This document shows positions 37,695 through 50,429 of a stretch of DNA of 64,000 nucleotides, piece after piece; the stretch's first letter is position 1, and each line of letters begins with the position of its first letter. Under the pieces are notes generated by a model that did not search any database, was not told the origin of the DNA, and saw only the letters and a program-made list of their open reading frames with translations. The DNA comes from Monarcha castaneiventris obscurior. Its lineage: Eukaryota > Chordata > Aves > Passeriformes > Monarchidae. The position numbers and the translations under genes are program-made. The DNA is taken from contig JAMPIT010000566.1 of the NCBI GenBank assembly GCA_026261815.1, forward strand, positions 27,367,001 to 27,431,000, given 5' to 3'.

Positions 37695-37965
37695 TGTTAA
37701 TACCATACCTTAAAAAATAAAACCAGCAGCAGGCAGTGCTGGCTTCTGGTAACAGGGGCACTGATGTCCCCAGGTACAGCAAGTGATGATCCAGGGCCTG
37801 GGGCCAGCCAGGGGCAAGAGGAGATGGGACTGGAGACCAAGACCTGAAATATTGCTGGGGGAAGGGATGGGCGGCTGGGCTGAAATGGAGTCCTGGGCCA
37901 TGAGCAGGGGTGGGGAGAAGCTCTGGGTGGGCTGGACAGGGACAGTAAGACCCAGCTGTTTTGGG
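37695..37965. other. GC-rich island in AT-rich DNA, unassigned
   Basis: About 270 bp with a sharp change to G-rich composition (GGGGCCAGCCAGGGGCAAGA, 37801; GGGATGGGCGGCTGGGCTG, 37863; GGGTGGGGAGAAGCTCTGGG, 37909). Overlapping open frames (76 codons +, 63 codons -) are explained by composition. It may be an LTR or LINE leader remnant; no termini or family seen. Several G runs could support G-quadruplex folding. Confidence 0.45.
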
Positions 37966-40900
37966 TTATTTTGTACCTACAAGAGCATTAGCCACTTAGC
38001 AAGAATAAATTAAATACATCATTTATGACCTTGTCTGTGTTGTCAACTGGATTAAGTTATTGATTAATGTATTTGAGAAGAGTCTTGAAAAAAAGGTTAT
38101 TTTTCTGTATGTTACTAGCATGATATATATGATAATAAAGAAAAAAAATACTAAAATTCAGTATTCCAAGATGTGCATAAATTAGAGTTGCATAGAAATA
38201 CCACTTGTGCTGCTGCTTATGCTACTATGTGTTTAGAATACTAAGTGTTAATTAGATGTATAACTAAAATACTTTAACTAATATAACTAAAATAATTTTA
38301 AAGTGATTCGTTATGAATAATAGAAAAAAAAGTGGAAAATTTTCAAAGCTCTAGGTTTACTGCTAATTTTAGGAATTCTGTACAGACACTGTTGATGCAA
38401 CATAGCAGACACATGTACTTACATTTCTTCATCTCAGTGAAAAATAAGGAAATTTTAAAAACCTAGGGAAATGCCCTTGTCTTCCGATAGAAGAGACAAT
38501 ATTTTCAGGACAGAACAAATGATGTACCAAGTTCTTTTGTCCTCCTACAGCTCAGTACATCTATGGCTGAGAAACACCCCGAAACTTTGAGGATCAGGTT
38601 ACCTTTGTCACTTCTACACTTCCCAGAAAATCTGCACTTGTCCAGGTACTCTGCACAGACAGGCAAAACCAAAGCTCAACATACATATCTAGCACATTTC
38701 ATAAACTGCTTTCTACAGTTTATAGAAGAAAATTTGAAGGAAAGACCTATTAGAAAACATTATATTATTTATCTTTTATTCACAATTCTCCTTTAAGCAA
38801 CCTCTGAAGAAAACCATTTTATAAAATGAGGCAGAATGGAGAAGTGCAGCTCATCTTTTTCTGTCAAATGCAAAACATGAAATTAAGTAATCTTGATTTT
38901 AATTTCCATAAGATGTAAAAATGAATGTACTAGGTTAGACAGAAGATTAATCCAGCCCAACAAAATGATTCCAACAACGTTGTCCAATATTTAAGGACTA
39001 AGAAAGAATATTGGGAGGAGGAAAGCAAAAACATTTTTTTTTTCTTAATGAGGATATTAACAAGTTCACAGCAAGGTCCTGCTCTGGAAGCTCTTGAGCC
39101 AATAATATTTGTATTGATATTCCCATGCAATATCCCTGGCTGGATTGATATTCTATATTGTGCAGTTAGCAGATTTTTCAACATGAAGAATATGGATTCC
39201 AGAATTCTGTAATGACTTATCATGCTACTCATCGTCTGCGTTCTGTGGAGGGCTTCCTCTTTTGAATCTGCAGCTTGCTAATGTCTTTGAAGAATTCTGC
39301 ACTTGAGGAGAAAGTGATCAATTTTAAGTGCTCAATTTCTTAATGACATACATGGTCTTATGCTTATCATATCTTCTCTCAATTTGAATACTGGAGAATA
39401 CTTTTAATTCAGCTATTCCCTTACAGTGACTCTACCTTTAATTGTTTTAGCTCTTCCTCTCTGTACCTGACCCAGATGTGTTACATACATTGTGACTAGC
39501 ATATTCAAATTGAGGACACATAACATAAAAATCTTGTTTCAATATTTCTGATAGTCTCTTAACAGTTTTTGTCATTTCTTCCCTCCCATTTCTTTCTTTT
39601 TTTGAACATTATATGACAAGTTGATGCATTTTCACAGAACGCTCTTTGATAACTTCAGGATATCATTCATGAATAATAATTTTCTGCTTAGAAACATAAT
39701 CAGATGCAAAAAAATAAGAATATTATATCTTCTGTACATTATTTTTACATTCTTTTTGTGCTTAATTTCATCAACATTTCATTTCTGAGCCCTTCCACAC
39801 TGCTAGGACTCTTCACTCCTTCTTAGTCTACTTGTGTCCATACTTCCATTCATAACATTTTCACCAAACATTGTCCATAGAAAAAGTTACGAATATCCAT
39901 TTAAAAGTACTTTCATAGATTAAAAAACCCTATATATTTTCTGCATGAGAGTCTTTGTCTGAGCAAGACTTTTCCAGGTTAAAACTGAGAATTAAGTGGA
40001 GCACAAAATTTCAGATTAAGGGAATGTTCCTTGGTTGAGCTTGTTCTGTGAATCTAATCCATAAGACTTTTTTTTTTGGAGTTTAAAATCAGATTTAAGC
40101 ATTTTGGGGGAATTTTGTTAAAAAATTGATTTTCTTAATTAATGGCTCCTTTATTTTTTTTAATGGAAACATTTACATGGAGTTTAATTTTTAGTTCAAT
40201 TCATTTTTCTTATATTTTGTGGAAAAAAAAAGTTTTTAATCACTGTGGAGGGAGGTGGGAGTAAGAGACACTAGAATAATCTCGTAAATTTAGGTTACCT
40301 GAGAACCTGAAGGATTAAAATTCTTCATTAGTGTTTCAAGCTCAGGATACACTTCTGTCATTCATTTTTCATTCGGAGTAGAATACTCCAGTATGGGTCT
40401 TTGCACTGAGATATTAATGATACAAGTGCCTGTTGCACCTTGCCTTGCAAGCTGCCCACTTGCACATGCTTGCAAGTGCAGACATAGTTAATTCTTACAG
40501 GAAATCCATCCCTTACTTACACAGACTAGATTATGAAGCCAAATGAACCTTGCAAAGGAAAATTCTGATTATAAACACTGAACAACATTCAAAACAATCT
40601 TTACATAGAGCAAAACTCTGGGAACATATCCCCCTTTCCCTCTTCCCTCAGAAAACATATTGCCAAGTGGGAGGATGCACTCTCCAGAAAGGTAACCTGT
40701 GTGCCTGCAAAGTTGTACAACAAGCTTATCTTTTCAGGGGCACCTCTGGTAAATGTATTCCAACATTGTTGATGAGTACAAACTGTATGAATTAATATTA
40801 AAATATGAATTACTGCTGCACTGAATATGAATCAGCATATTTACTGAATTTGCTAAAAGAAGATTTGCTTGGATGAAGGTGTCTGATGAATTGAAAATGA

Positions 40901-42242
40901 AGCTTCTTCATTATAGCCCAGTGCATTGCAACTGGCTTATGCACCCCTGCAGAAATTCAGCTTATATTTCCCTATACCATTGCAGAATGAGAAAAACACT
41001 CTTTTCAAACTGTCATTTTATTAAAAGAATTATACTTGAGACTCTCCAAGAAAAATATAATAACAACCGGCACTTTCTGTTCTCTGAAGTATTCATGAGT
41101 CTTTGTCAAGGGAGCTAGCTTTCTCATCCACATGCTGTTGCAGCTTGTTTTCTGTTTATTTGAAATCTTGTAGTGTCTTGAGCATCACCAGGGAAATCAA
41201 GGTCCTTGTCAGATGTGTTGAAGCCCTGATGATAAAAGCTGATGATTGGATGTGACTGAGCTTGAGCACAGTCAAAGGCTGTCTCAAGATAAACATCTGA
41301 TGCTAAAAGACTTGAAAGATGAAACTGGTGATGTCCTTACTCTAATTTTGGGAAAGATAAAGCAGAGAATACATTGAAAAAAAAAAAAAAAATCATCTCT
41401 CAAAACCTCCATTACAGGGATGCAGAAGTACACAAGAGATATGTATGTTCTCAGAAAGATATTCATTAATATTCACTGCAAAATCTTACACATGTCAAAA
41501 GATGTCAGATCTTGGATAATAAAAGAGTGATTATTAAACACTTTTAGCAAAAGAAATAGATCTGACCAGAAAAAAAAAAAAGAAAATAATAAAATGACTT
41601 TCAAATATAAATTTATGCTGATTCCTTTTTTAAAAAAAAGAAAATTAAAGATAAATGTTTACATTTTTTGGCCTTGCATCAAAGAAAAAAAGTAGAAGTT
41701 TCAATACTAGAAATCATTTGAATTATGTCAAAGATTTGTAAAAAATCATCAGGGACATAACTAGAGCTTTACAGTTTAATGGCCTGAGATCTTATCAGTT
41801 ACCACCACTCACAGCTCAAAATTGTGTTTGTATCTTGCTGATTTTGAAAAATTCCATGTTAATCAGAGAGTTTGTCCCAGTGTGAATGACTGTCCTTGCA
41901 AGTTACAAAGAGCTGTATCAATGACCTTCTCATACACCTCCAGCACCTGACCCTATTCTAGAGGGTTTCATAGAATTTTTTTTGGTGGTAATTACCTGCT
42001 TTCAAAACTCAGATATTTTTCAATGTTATCTGACTTCCAGAACACCTTAGTGCAAAAATCAAACACTTGTTTTTGTGCTGTTGGATTTTCTTTAATAGTG
42101 TTCAGATATGTTAATATTTTCTGTAATTACCAGTTGAAATTCAGGTAGTCTAAATTACAATGAGTTTCTCCCTTTCTGACAGAAACATTTTCTGGCTTGC
42201 CATTTTCTTCCTGGTCTCTTTTAATCTATTGTTATGAATGGA
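37966..42242. other. AT-rich unique non-coding DNA
   Basis: Over 4 kb with no exon, RNA or recognised repeat. It includes a poly-A run at 41377-41391 and short inverted CTTGCAAGC words near 40443-40478. Confidence 0.5.
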
Positions 42243-42903
42243 TGTGGGGGTTTAAATCAGTCCCCGCCTATTGCCCAGGCCTCCAGCAGCAGGCAGTAGC
42301 TTTACTGAGGTGGCCAGCACCCCTAAACCCACTCTTATTTGCAAGTTCTTTAATAATGGCTGATTCAGTCAAGTACAGAATGAATTATTTATTTTATGGA
42401 CACAAAACTAACAGACATAAGACTTAAAACAAACTACTACTACACAGGAATAAGGACAAAAAGAGACAACTAGTTCAATACACGTGGGGTTAAAGGTACC
42501 ATTAATTTTACAGCTAGTGAAGAAATAATACAACTTAGGATCCAATGCTCCCTACCATCCGATTCCTGATGGAGCACACATCGAAATCCTTTCCCTCAAT
42601 TCCCAGGAAAGCAACCACGGAATTTGCGTCCAAACTCCAGGAATGAAATTTCACATGCTTTCAGGGTGTGTGCGTAGAAGGCTTTTTTAGACATAAGAAC
42701 CGTGTCTTTTGGTCAAGAATATTTATTTTCTTTTATCTCTTCCTACATTTGTTCTCTAGACTAAGATGTTGATTCTTAGCTGGGGGCCTGAGCCCTTTTG
42801 GCTCCAGAGATGACCCCATGCTGTGCCTGTGACCCGCCTGGGCTATCTCTTGCATATGCACCAACCATCTGTGGTAGAGAGGGGATATACATGTCCTGCC
42901 ACA
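42243..42903 (-). mobile_element. Probable LTR, antisense
   Basis: Bounded on the plus strand by TGTGGGGGTTTAAATC (42243) and CATGTCCTGCCACA (ends 42903), a TG...CA pair. On the minus strand an AATAAA-type signal (antisense of TTATTTATTTTATGG near 42386) lies about 150 bp from the 3' edge, as expected for R/U5. Composition is richer in G+C than the flanks. I found no clear target duplication and no second copy in the window. The 112-codon minus frame (42733-43071) crosses its edge and is not convincing. Confidence 0.5.
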
Positions 42904-43031
42904 TATATGATGAAAAGATATAAAGTAGAAAAAGTTCAGGTAACATAAAGTCCTGTGGTAAAAAGAAGAGAAAACTGCTGTGAGCTTGTTGTAAAAAATA
43001 TCAGATAGCCTTTCCTTCCATGTATGTATGT

Positions 43032-43104
43032 ACACCTTGTTTAGAAAATGCTTAATGAAATTTCTTTCCATAATGTCATGGTATAACCCCAGGTGGCAAC
43101 TAAG
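43032..43104. repeat. 73-bp direct duplication, copy 1
   Basis: Matches 45828-45900 at 71 of 73 positions with no gaps; mismatches lie at about 43054 and 43063. The first 42 bp are non-LTR sequence. The last 31 bp (from TGTCATGGTATAACCCC, 43074) are the antisense 3' terminus of the TGTCATGG LTR family. At 43105 the LTR stops abruptly and AT-rich DNA begins. Confidence 0.95.
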
Positions 43105-45827
43105 CCATAATTTTTAGTTTATTATGTACCTGAAATCAAATTTCCTCAATAGAAGAGGAAAAGAAAAAGAAAACAACTCACTTCTTCAAGACTGAGTGAA
43201 AAGGAAACCTATTTAAAAACAAAAAGTTCAGCCTAAGAGTCTGACTTGAAAAGAGTAGGATCCTTTACTGAACTGCTGACTTATTTTCAAGCAGGAAATT
43301 GTCCTTTCTGCTTAGAAAATATTCCATTCTGTTAGGAAATGATTATGGTCTGAGGCTAAGCAGTTCCTGAGTATGTGGAAAATGCATTATCAGATTACCA
43401 AAGTGAATATTACCTATTCTTTGTTTACTTCATTTTATCCAAAAAAAAAAAATGTTACACCTTCACTTTGTTAGAGACAACTAGCAGTAATATTTCAAAA
43501 CATTATGTCAGGGCAATCTGTAGACATGTTTTATTTCTAAGACTATAAATTATATTATTCTCTACTTAGAACGATGATCTCAACACAGAATAATAGCAAC
43601 AGTTTTATTTCCAATTTGTTTGCATGTCTCAAGTTTTCCCTCTGCTACCCAGTCCTGACACACTAAACAATTTACAGTTAGAATAGTTAATGTAGTGCAG
43701 TACGTTAAATATCTAGCATTTTTTACTTCTTGAGGAAAATCCCCCATAGAGGATTCCTTTTGTTATGTGTTAATCTTTTCATTCACTGATTTTTGCTGAT
43801 ATAGACAATATTATTCAAGTGACCAGAAAGTGAACACATTCTGAAGCATATGGTGCCACAATCATTGTTCATATTTCAAAAGCCTTCACATAGATGCATG
43901 CTGCTTCTTCTCATGAATGACTGCACCTAAATGTTTTCCTAATGTTGTCTTTCCCTACTTGAGTAAGTCTAGTCTTCCACATGGAATTTCTACTAAGCCA
44001 GGCTTAACACTGTAGAAGAGGTTTGAGGGTTTTAGCATACAAAAGTCTTATATGATGACATTGTAATATTTCCAAGGGTTTAGAAATTGGTCTAAAATAG
44101 ATTTTTGAGATGACTGCCTAAACTCATGGAGATAAATGATAACTAAAGTTATGAAGAGGTTCCAGGAAATGTTAGAATTTAGTTTACACACCTGAAGTTC
44201 TCTGAAATTTTAGATTAATTAGTATTTTATTTGAGCAATTAAATAGGGATGTATTGAATTGTATTTTATTCACACTAAGAACATTTTAGAAAGAAGCTGA
44301 GTTCTGGCAGAAAATCAAATTTTGAAGGTAGGGAGAAATTTTAGTATCACATTCTCATATATATAACCACATCTGAAAAAACAGCATTTTGGATAAAAAT
44401 TTTGTTATATAATGACTGCCACTGTTTTAGATCCAAATATAATTATTCATTAACATTTAATCATATAAGCCTTCATACACTCCGAAATATGTTAAAAGAA
44501 GATGCGTAACCCTTTAATATGACCTTGAGCTGATAAAACCTCTGTTTCTGTGATAAATGCAAGTTTGCATTTATAGCGTGGCTGCACTTTCAGTTGTCAG
44601 TAAAACAGTTTTATGAAAGTTCAAATGAAAAAAATGCAACATCTTGAAGACTTGCCTAATATTTCATTTATAGTACGTAGAAGATACATAGCTGGAGCAG
44701 TTTTATATGTAAGTCATATATCATCCACATAAAAGCGCTGTTGGCTATTCATGTAACTATCAACATAAGAGGACATATCCAAGGTGAAGTGGAAAATCTC
44801 TCTAGTCATACCAGTTTATACACTGTAGATGCTTCTTTCAGGAACTGACAGGCCTAGTGACGAGTTTGGCATTTAAGAATATTCATCAATTCCTTTTTCA
44901 AGGTATTCAAGGGCATGAAATTGAGCTAGTAACATGCAAATCCTATGAAGTTTCTAATATGAAAGTATGTATTATCTTTGCTGAAAATTTTAATATTTAT
45001 TTTAGGGAGGAGAAAGGGAAAGAAAATTACTCTTTTTTTTAATATATCAGGATTCACTCAGTGAAGTGTGGCATCACTTCTCATTACAACCTTAATAACA
45101 TCTTAGGTGGAATACAAAGTTATTTAACACTGCTTTTGATGACAGACAGGCTTACAAAAAACTATAATATGTCCTTGTATCTCTGCAGTACAACACCTAC
45201 CTTGAAGAAAAAAAGAAGCTATTAACTCACCTTCTGAATTACTTAGGAAATAATTCTGTTTACAGTTGATATAGTGAGTAGGTAACTAAAAGGCATGTGG
45301 CTTCAATAACAAAGGATTATATTTCTTCTCTGTAGGCAGAGCCACATCTTTTCACCAGAAATAAAAAAAAAAAAAAAATAGTATTCTGAAATATCTCTAA
45401 GGGTTGTGAAAGAATGAGTGTGGCTACTTTATTGTGTGGCTTTAATTTTCACTCAAGAGTCTACAGTGGGAAGTAAATAACAGTCTCCCATGCTGCCATT
45501 TTCAGTATCTTAAGTCCCGGAAGGGAATTTCTTTCCTAAAGAGAGAAAAGTAGCCAACTGGGTTTGCACTATCTAGCCATCAATTCCCAGGGGAAACCAG
45601 GGAATGAGAAAGAAAGTATACATTCCTTTTGCATGAATAGTATGGGGGAAAAAAGAAAAATCCTTAATGAGAGTTGAAACTGTGATCTTGTTCATTTCAC
45701 TGCATCTGCAAGCACCCATCCTAGTGTAATGAACTACAGACTATTCCTTTTGAAGAGGTATAAATGTGTTTTTCAGGATTGGAAAGCAAGTAAATTCAGG
45801 AAATTAGGTGGTCTGTAAGTTTATCTA
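43105..45827. other. AT-rich unique DNA between the 73-bp repeats
   Basis: About 2.7 kb with no retroviral or LINE coding sequence, so it is not an obvious element inserted between terminal repeats. It holds an A run at 45362-45378 and no exon or RNA. A less degenerate-looking segment at 44480-44620 could be conserved non-coding sequence, but this cannot be shown here. Confidence 0.5.
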
Positions 45828-45900
45828 ACACCTTGTTTAGAAAATGCTTCATGAAATTACTTTCCATAATGTCATGGTATAACCCCAGGTGGCAACTAAG
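45828..45900. repeat. 73-bp direct duplication, copy 2
   Basis: Partner of 43032-43104. Unlike copy 1 it runs on into further LTR-like sequence (CCGCCCACTGCCACCCCC, 45909), so it is probably the original location. Confidence 0.95.
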
Positions 45901-45960
45901 TGGTGTCCAGCCGCCCACTGCCACCCCCATCTCCCTTTGTTCGCTAGAGCTCAAAGCTTA
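45870..45960 (-). mobile_element. LTR 3'-end fragment, antisense (TGTCATGG family)
   Basis: Starts TGTCATGGTATAACCCC, then GGTGGCAACTAAG and a C-rich stretch comparable to 23899-23955. It stops after about 90 bp; the remainder of the LTR is absent. Confidence 0.65.
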
Positions 45961-47135
45961 ATCTTTGAATTGAGTACCTATTAATATTGAACATCTCAAC
46001 CAAGGTATCTAAAAGTCAAATTGAATGTCTACAAACACATGCAAATACAGGGTCTAGTTATTTATTTATGTTTTTGTGACTGAAATAGATGGATCTTCCG
46101 TTATCAGGAATACTGAGAAGCATTTTACTGCACAGGAATTCTAATTGTGTCTTTCAGCACAAACAAAGGCAGCAGAACTGGATTTAGAAGCTGGAAGTCT
46201 AAAGGCTACCCCACAGAGAACTATTTTTAATTTACAGAAATCCTTGGACTCAGTTAGCTTAAAAATAAACACCTGCAAGAAGCTCATTGAATTTACTAGG
46301 AAAGTAACTAAATAGAATCCCTTCATCCTAGCATAATGAGCTCCATATCAAGTTACCCTAGTTTTATATGACAGTGCAATATATTAATTGCTTCAGTGTT
46401 TATTTATCCTTGCAGGGCACAGGGAAGAAAAATAAAATTTCCTTACCATGCAATTTCAGATTTACCAGGAAAATACCTCTTCCTAAAAATAACATATCAA
46501 ATGAATGATTTTGTTATTAATGAAAAAAAACCTTGGAAAACTTCCAGTTTCGTATTATGCTTATGGAATTTTCCTACACATGAAATATTTAGGTACACAA
46601 TTCTGAAACTCCATCACAAATCTACACAAAAAAAGCTATTGCATGCTATAGAACACCATAAACATTTTGTGCTTTGTAAACAGCTCTATTCTTTATCTGT
46701 AAAAACACTTATTTTAATTTCTTAAACATTTATCATACCTGTCTCAATTCAAAAGACACAAATTTGCATGTATGCAGAAAAATAATTGAAATTCCAGAAA
46801 CTGGTCAATAAAAATTGTTTTATAAAAAACAAGAACAAAAAACACTCTGAAAAGGTTTTCCTTTTACTCAAGTGGGTTTTATGTAAATTCAAAGGTAAAA
46901 AATTGCTACAAGAAATACACAGTCCTAGTAAAACTTGTTAAATCTAAAATAGGGACTAGAAGAATTATAAAGCATACAAAAGGTACAAAACACAGTTTTG
47001 TATCATTTAATGGGTGGCTCAGATGAGCACTTTTAAGCTTTTGTTTTTTGTCACTTAATCCTTTCTTGGGAATGCCGTAATCACACAAATGGCACAAGCA
47101 CACTTACATCCCAAATAAAAAGTATAGTGAAAATA
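45961..47135. other. AT-rich unique non-coding DNA
   Basis: No recognised element. The 109-codon plus-strand frame at 46396-46725 shows no family and lies in AT-rich DNA. Confidence 0.5.
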
Positions 47136-47232
47136 TAAAAAAACCTGAGTTTGAAGGGACCGTAAGAATCACCAAAGTCCAACTCCTGGTCCTGCACAGA
47201 ATGACCCCTGTGCCAGAGATCCTTATTAAGGA
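47136..47232 (-). mobile_element. CR1 LINE extreme 3' end, antisense
   Basis: Antisense CR1 tail: TTTGAAGGGACCGTAAGAAT (47150), CCAAAGTCCAACTCCTGGTC and CTGCACAGAATGACCCC. Only about 95 bp remain, a severely 5'-truncated insertion or remnant. Confidence 0.8.
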
Positions 47233-49951
47233 AGACTAAAACTGGTGTCAATTTATTTACCTATAGAGCAAACAAATATGACCAAGTCCAAGAAATAGAA
47301 ATGCCATTCCTATTTTGTTATTTTATTCTGAGTTTCAGAATGTGACTGAAAGTAGTATTTACTATTGCCTACTTAAATCTTTATTTAAATAAAAAATGCT
47401 TATTTCCTCTGAGGCCTTTATATTTTACAATGCTGATATAGACAACAGTGAAAAAATTCAGTTTAATATTTTATTCTACCAAATTTCATTATAATATGCT
47501 TCAAATTAACTGATCTATTTTTCCTGAAAACAAGTGGAGAAAAGGTACTAAAAAATTCCATTTCAACTTTTTCAGAAGATGCTAGTCCATTTCTAAAAAG
47601 CATTTAATTTTAGATACTTCTAGTTTAACTTAAACACAAGAATTTGAGGGGTGGGAAGGGTTATTTAGTGAAGTAAAAAATCTTTTTTGTGCACAATCAT
47701 GGCATACAAAAGTCTTCTTCAAGTGTTTCCATAATCCCTACAATACTGAAATGAAAAATTTGGATCCTGTGAAACAAAAAGAAATTACCGTTGTTATTTT
47801 TTAAGTGAAGAACTGATGCATGGAGTGATTTCAGCCAAGTACTTCCATTAGTTCCAGGTGTTCTGAATGATACCACTAGCAGCTAATTTCCCACATGACT
47901 TAAGCGTGTATATTCCAGCAAAACTTTCTTTCTCAGGGCTTCCAATTTTTCTAGTAATCAGGGTTCTGAGCTTCAACACAGGCACCCAAAAATGAGAAAA
48001 ATGCCACTAAGGACCATGTGTAAAAAGTCTGTGTTTTAGTCAATTAAAAGTTTTTATCCAATAAAATGTGAATTGTCTATCATCTAGTAAGAATTCCATA
48101 CTAGATGGCAAAGATATTATCTAGTAGTCCAAACTAGAATTCAACTGTCTTGATAAAGATATTCCCTTTTTTCCCCCTTTCTAATAATCTCACTCCTACA
48201 AATATATAGATGGTCCAACTCCTTTGGTGGCTGCCACTCCACTGCTGAACACAGCACTGAAATATTTGGTTATAATTATCTCAATATTTCTGAAGCATCA
48301 GAGCCCTGTAATTTACAAATCTTCTAGCTCTTCAGACTTTTAACTGAGAAGTTCTGGATAGACTCTGATGTTTCTCTTTTACTCTTCTTTATGAACACTT
48401 GAATTCCCTTTATTTGTATAGCTATATTAATCCTTTCTACAATTACAGAACTTGAAAAACATTTAAAAATTAGTCAGTTGATTTTTCATCTATCTACAAG
48501 TAAATTGAAAAAGTATGGGACTTTAGGCATGTTCACTGGTAATCTTGATAATATGCTTAAGGAGTGACATTATGAAAAGAAGCAGACAGTACTCTTTCTT
48601 AGACTTCAAAATCCAAGCCTGGGCTATGAGTCTATGAGCTGATCTGGTGAAAGATGAGCCCCTGTTTGGGCTATGAAGATGGGGAAAGACTTTCCTCTTA
48701 AAGTGCAGTGTTACTTCTCACTGACTCTTCTAAATTCCATCTCTAACTGAAGGAGAATATTCTGCCAAGAATAGAAATGTGTTGTCTTATTAGCAGAACC
48801 TAAATGTGTGTGACAAAATAAGTTGGGTGAATGTGACATAAAATTGTCAACTTTTACTTAATATTTATGAATAAAATGAAATATATTCCTTGCCATTGGA
48901 TAACACCCCTTAGCAGAGGGAATTAAATCTTTAAATCTTCAAAAGATTTCACTAAATGATGGATCTCTTGAATGGAGTATTTTCACTTAGCTGAAAGACG
49001 AAATAATTTTTAAAATTGTAAGGTTTTAACAGGGTTAAAAACAGAAGAGCTAAATGTATATGAGATGTCACCATGACAAAAAACAATTTTCTCAAAAGCA
49101 GTTATAAAGAATGAAATCTGCTGTTAAATTGCATAAACTTGTCACGCACTATCACTTTAAAACACAGCTTGCATCTGAATTTGACATTAGGATGACATTG
49201 AAATTTATAGGCCAAAAAGGAACAGCTGTATCCATTAAAGCAAACAGGTACAGCCGAATTCTTTATACTGCAACTAAGAGGAAAAACACCCACTGGTGCT
49301 GTATAAAGTGGCTGTTTCTTTGAAGCTAATAAAGTGCAAAACTTTCTGTGTTGCTCTATAAACCCTCACCGAGGCATTTGACAGTCATAAGAATTAGTGG
49401 CTGGATTTAAGGAACATGAAGCACCACTGAGAGGAGAATTCTGCCAAGTACTAAAGGAGTTCAAAAATAGCTTGATATGACTAATTATGCATAACTGAGT
49501 TTTGCTATGATTGCTATCTACTCACTATTTGTTATGTTATACGTGGCTGTGCTATACTGGGATTTTTCACAAGGCCTCAGTATATACAACCTCAAATTGA
49601 TGAATAGTTTTGATATTTTCCAGGAGAATGATTGTAAAGTAGAAGTTATTCAGGCCTTCATTGATCTCTGAGATGTAGTCATATCAGCCATATGCAAGAT
49701 CTAAATTAAATAACTTTTAATGCAAGACCTAAATTAAATGTCAACTCCTTTGTAAGCCCTTAAAAATGTGTGGCCCAGTCACAGGTTCTGCTGAAGATAG
49801 CTGAAGCCCAGGTTCTGCTCATAGCTGAATGTACACAACTCAGTGGAGACCCTGAGGTCAGCGTGCCTTACTTGAGCAAAGAGCAAAGGCATTGACATTG
49901 ACAGACTTTGCAAGACACAGTCTTTTCTCTCATAAAATTGAAATTTGGCTG
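47233..49951. other. AT-rich unique non-coding DNA
   Basis: No exon, RNA or named repeat. A near direct repeat (GCAAGATCTAAATTAAAT at 49695 and GCAAGACCTAAATTAAAT at 49722) is a small local duplication. Positions 49100-49410 look less degenerate than their surroundings and are listed as a finding. Confidence 0.5.
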
Positions 49952-50429
49952 TGTATTGGTTTGAAAACAAGCAGTAGGAGACCACAAGTCAGGATTAAAA
50001 TTTAATAGGAAAAAAAATTAAAAATAAGTGAAATAATACAAGGAACAAAACAAAAAGCACTGACAAAGTAAGATACAACCTGACACCCTGTTAGGGTAGT
50101 GGTAGCAGTCCAGATGAAGTAGCTCAGTTGAAGGTCTGGTCTCCAGCTGAAAGTCCAGTAGTAACTCTTGTCCTCTGGGAACCCAGCAGACAGGGCTAAC
50201 TTACGCAGTTCCAAGGCCAGGCTATATCCAGGTGGGAATGCTTGGCTCCTGCCTCCTGGGCGGAGCATCTCACAATAGGATGAGCTAAGTCCATGAGTCC
50301 TGCAGTGGTTTCTTGATGGCTATTGTCTGTTATCAGGGGTGGGTCATAGCAGGAGATAACAGCTGATGGCCCACAGCTGGTGGTAATAGAATACATCTAT
50401 ATTGTAACCTAGGGCAGGCTGTGTCAACA
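49952..50429 (-). mobile_element. Probable LTR, antisense
   Basis: Edges TGTATTGGTTTG (49952) and CAGGCTGTGTCAACA (ends 50429) give a TG...CA pair. An ATTAAA-type signal on the minus strand (antisense of TTTAAT near 50000) sits close to the 3' edge. The internal blocks around ACAACCTGACACCCTGTTAG (50076) and GGTCTGGTCTCCAGCTG (50132) resemble a passerine LTR family that I recall only loosely. The possible flanking 5-mers GGCTG/TGGGG do not match well. The 66- and 88-codon minus frames are shadows. Confidence 0.5.

Noticed and set aside
43032..45900. Interpretation as a 2.8-kb retroelement with 73-bp terminal repeats
   Set aside because: Interior lacks any retroviral or LINE coding motif, and the repeats contain half host DNA and half the end of another LTR.
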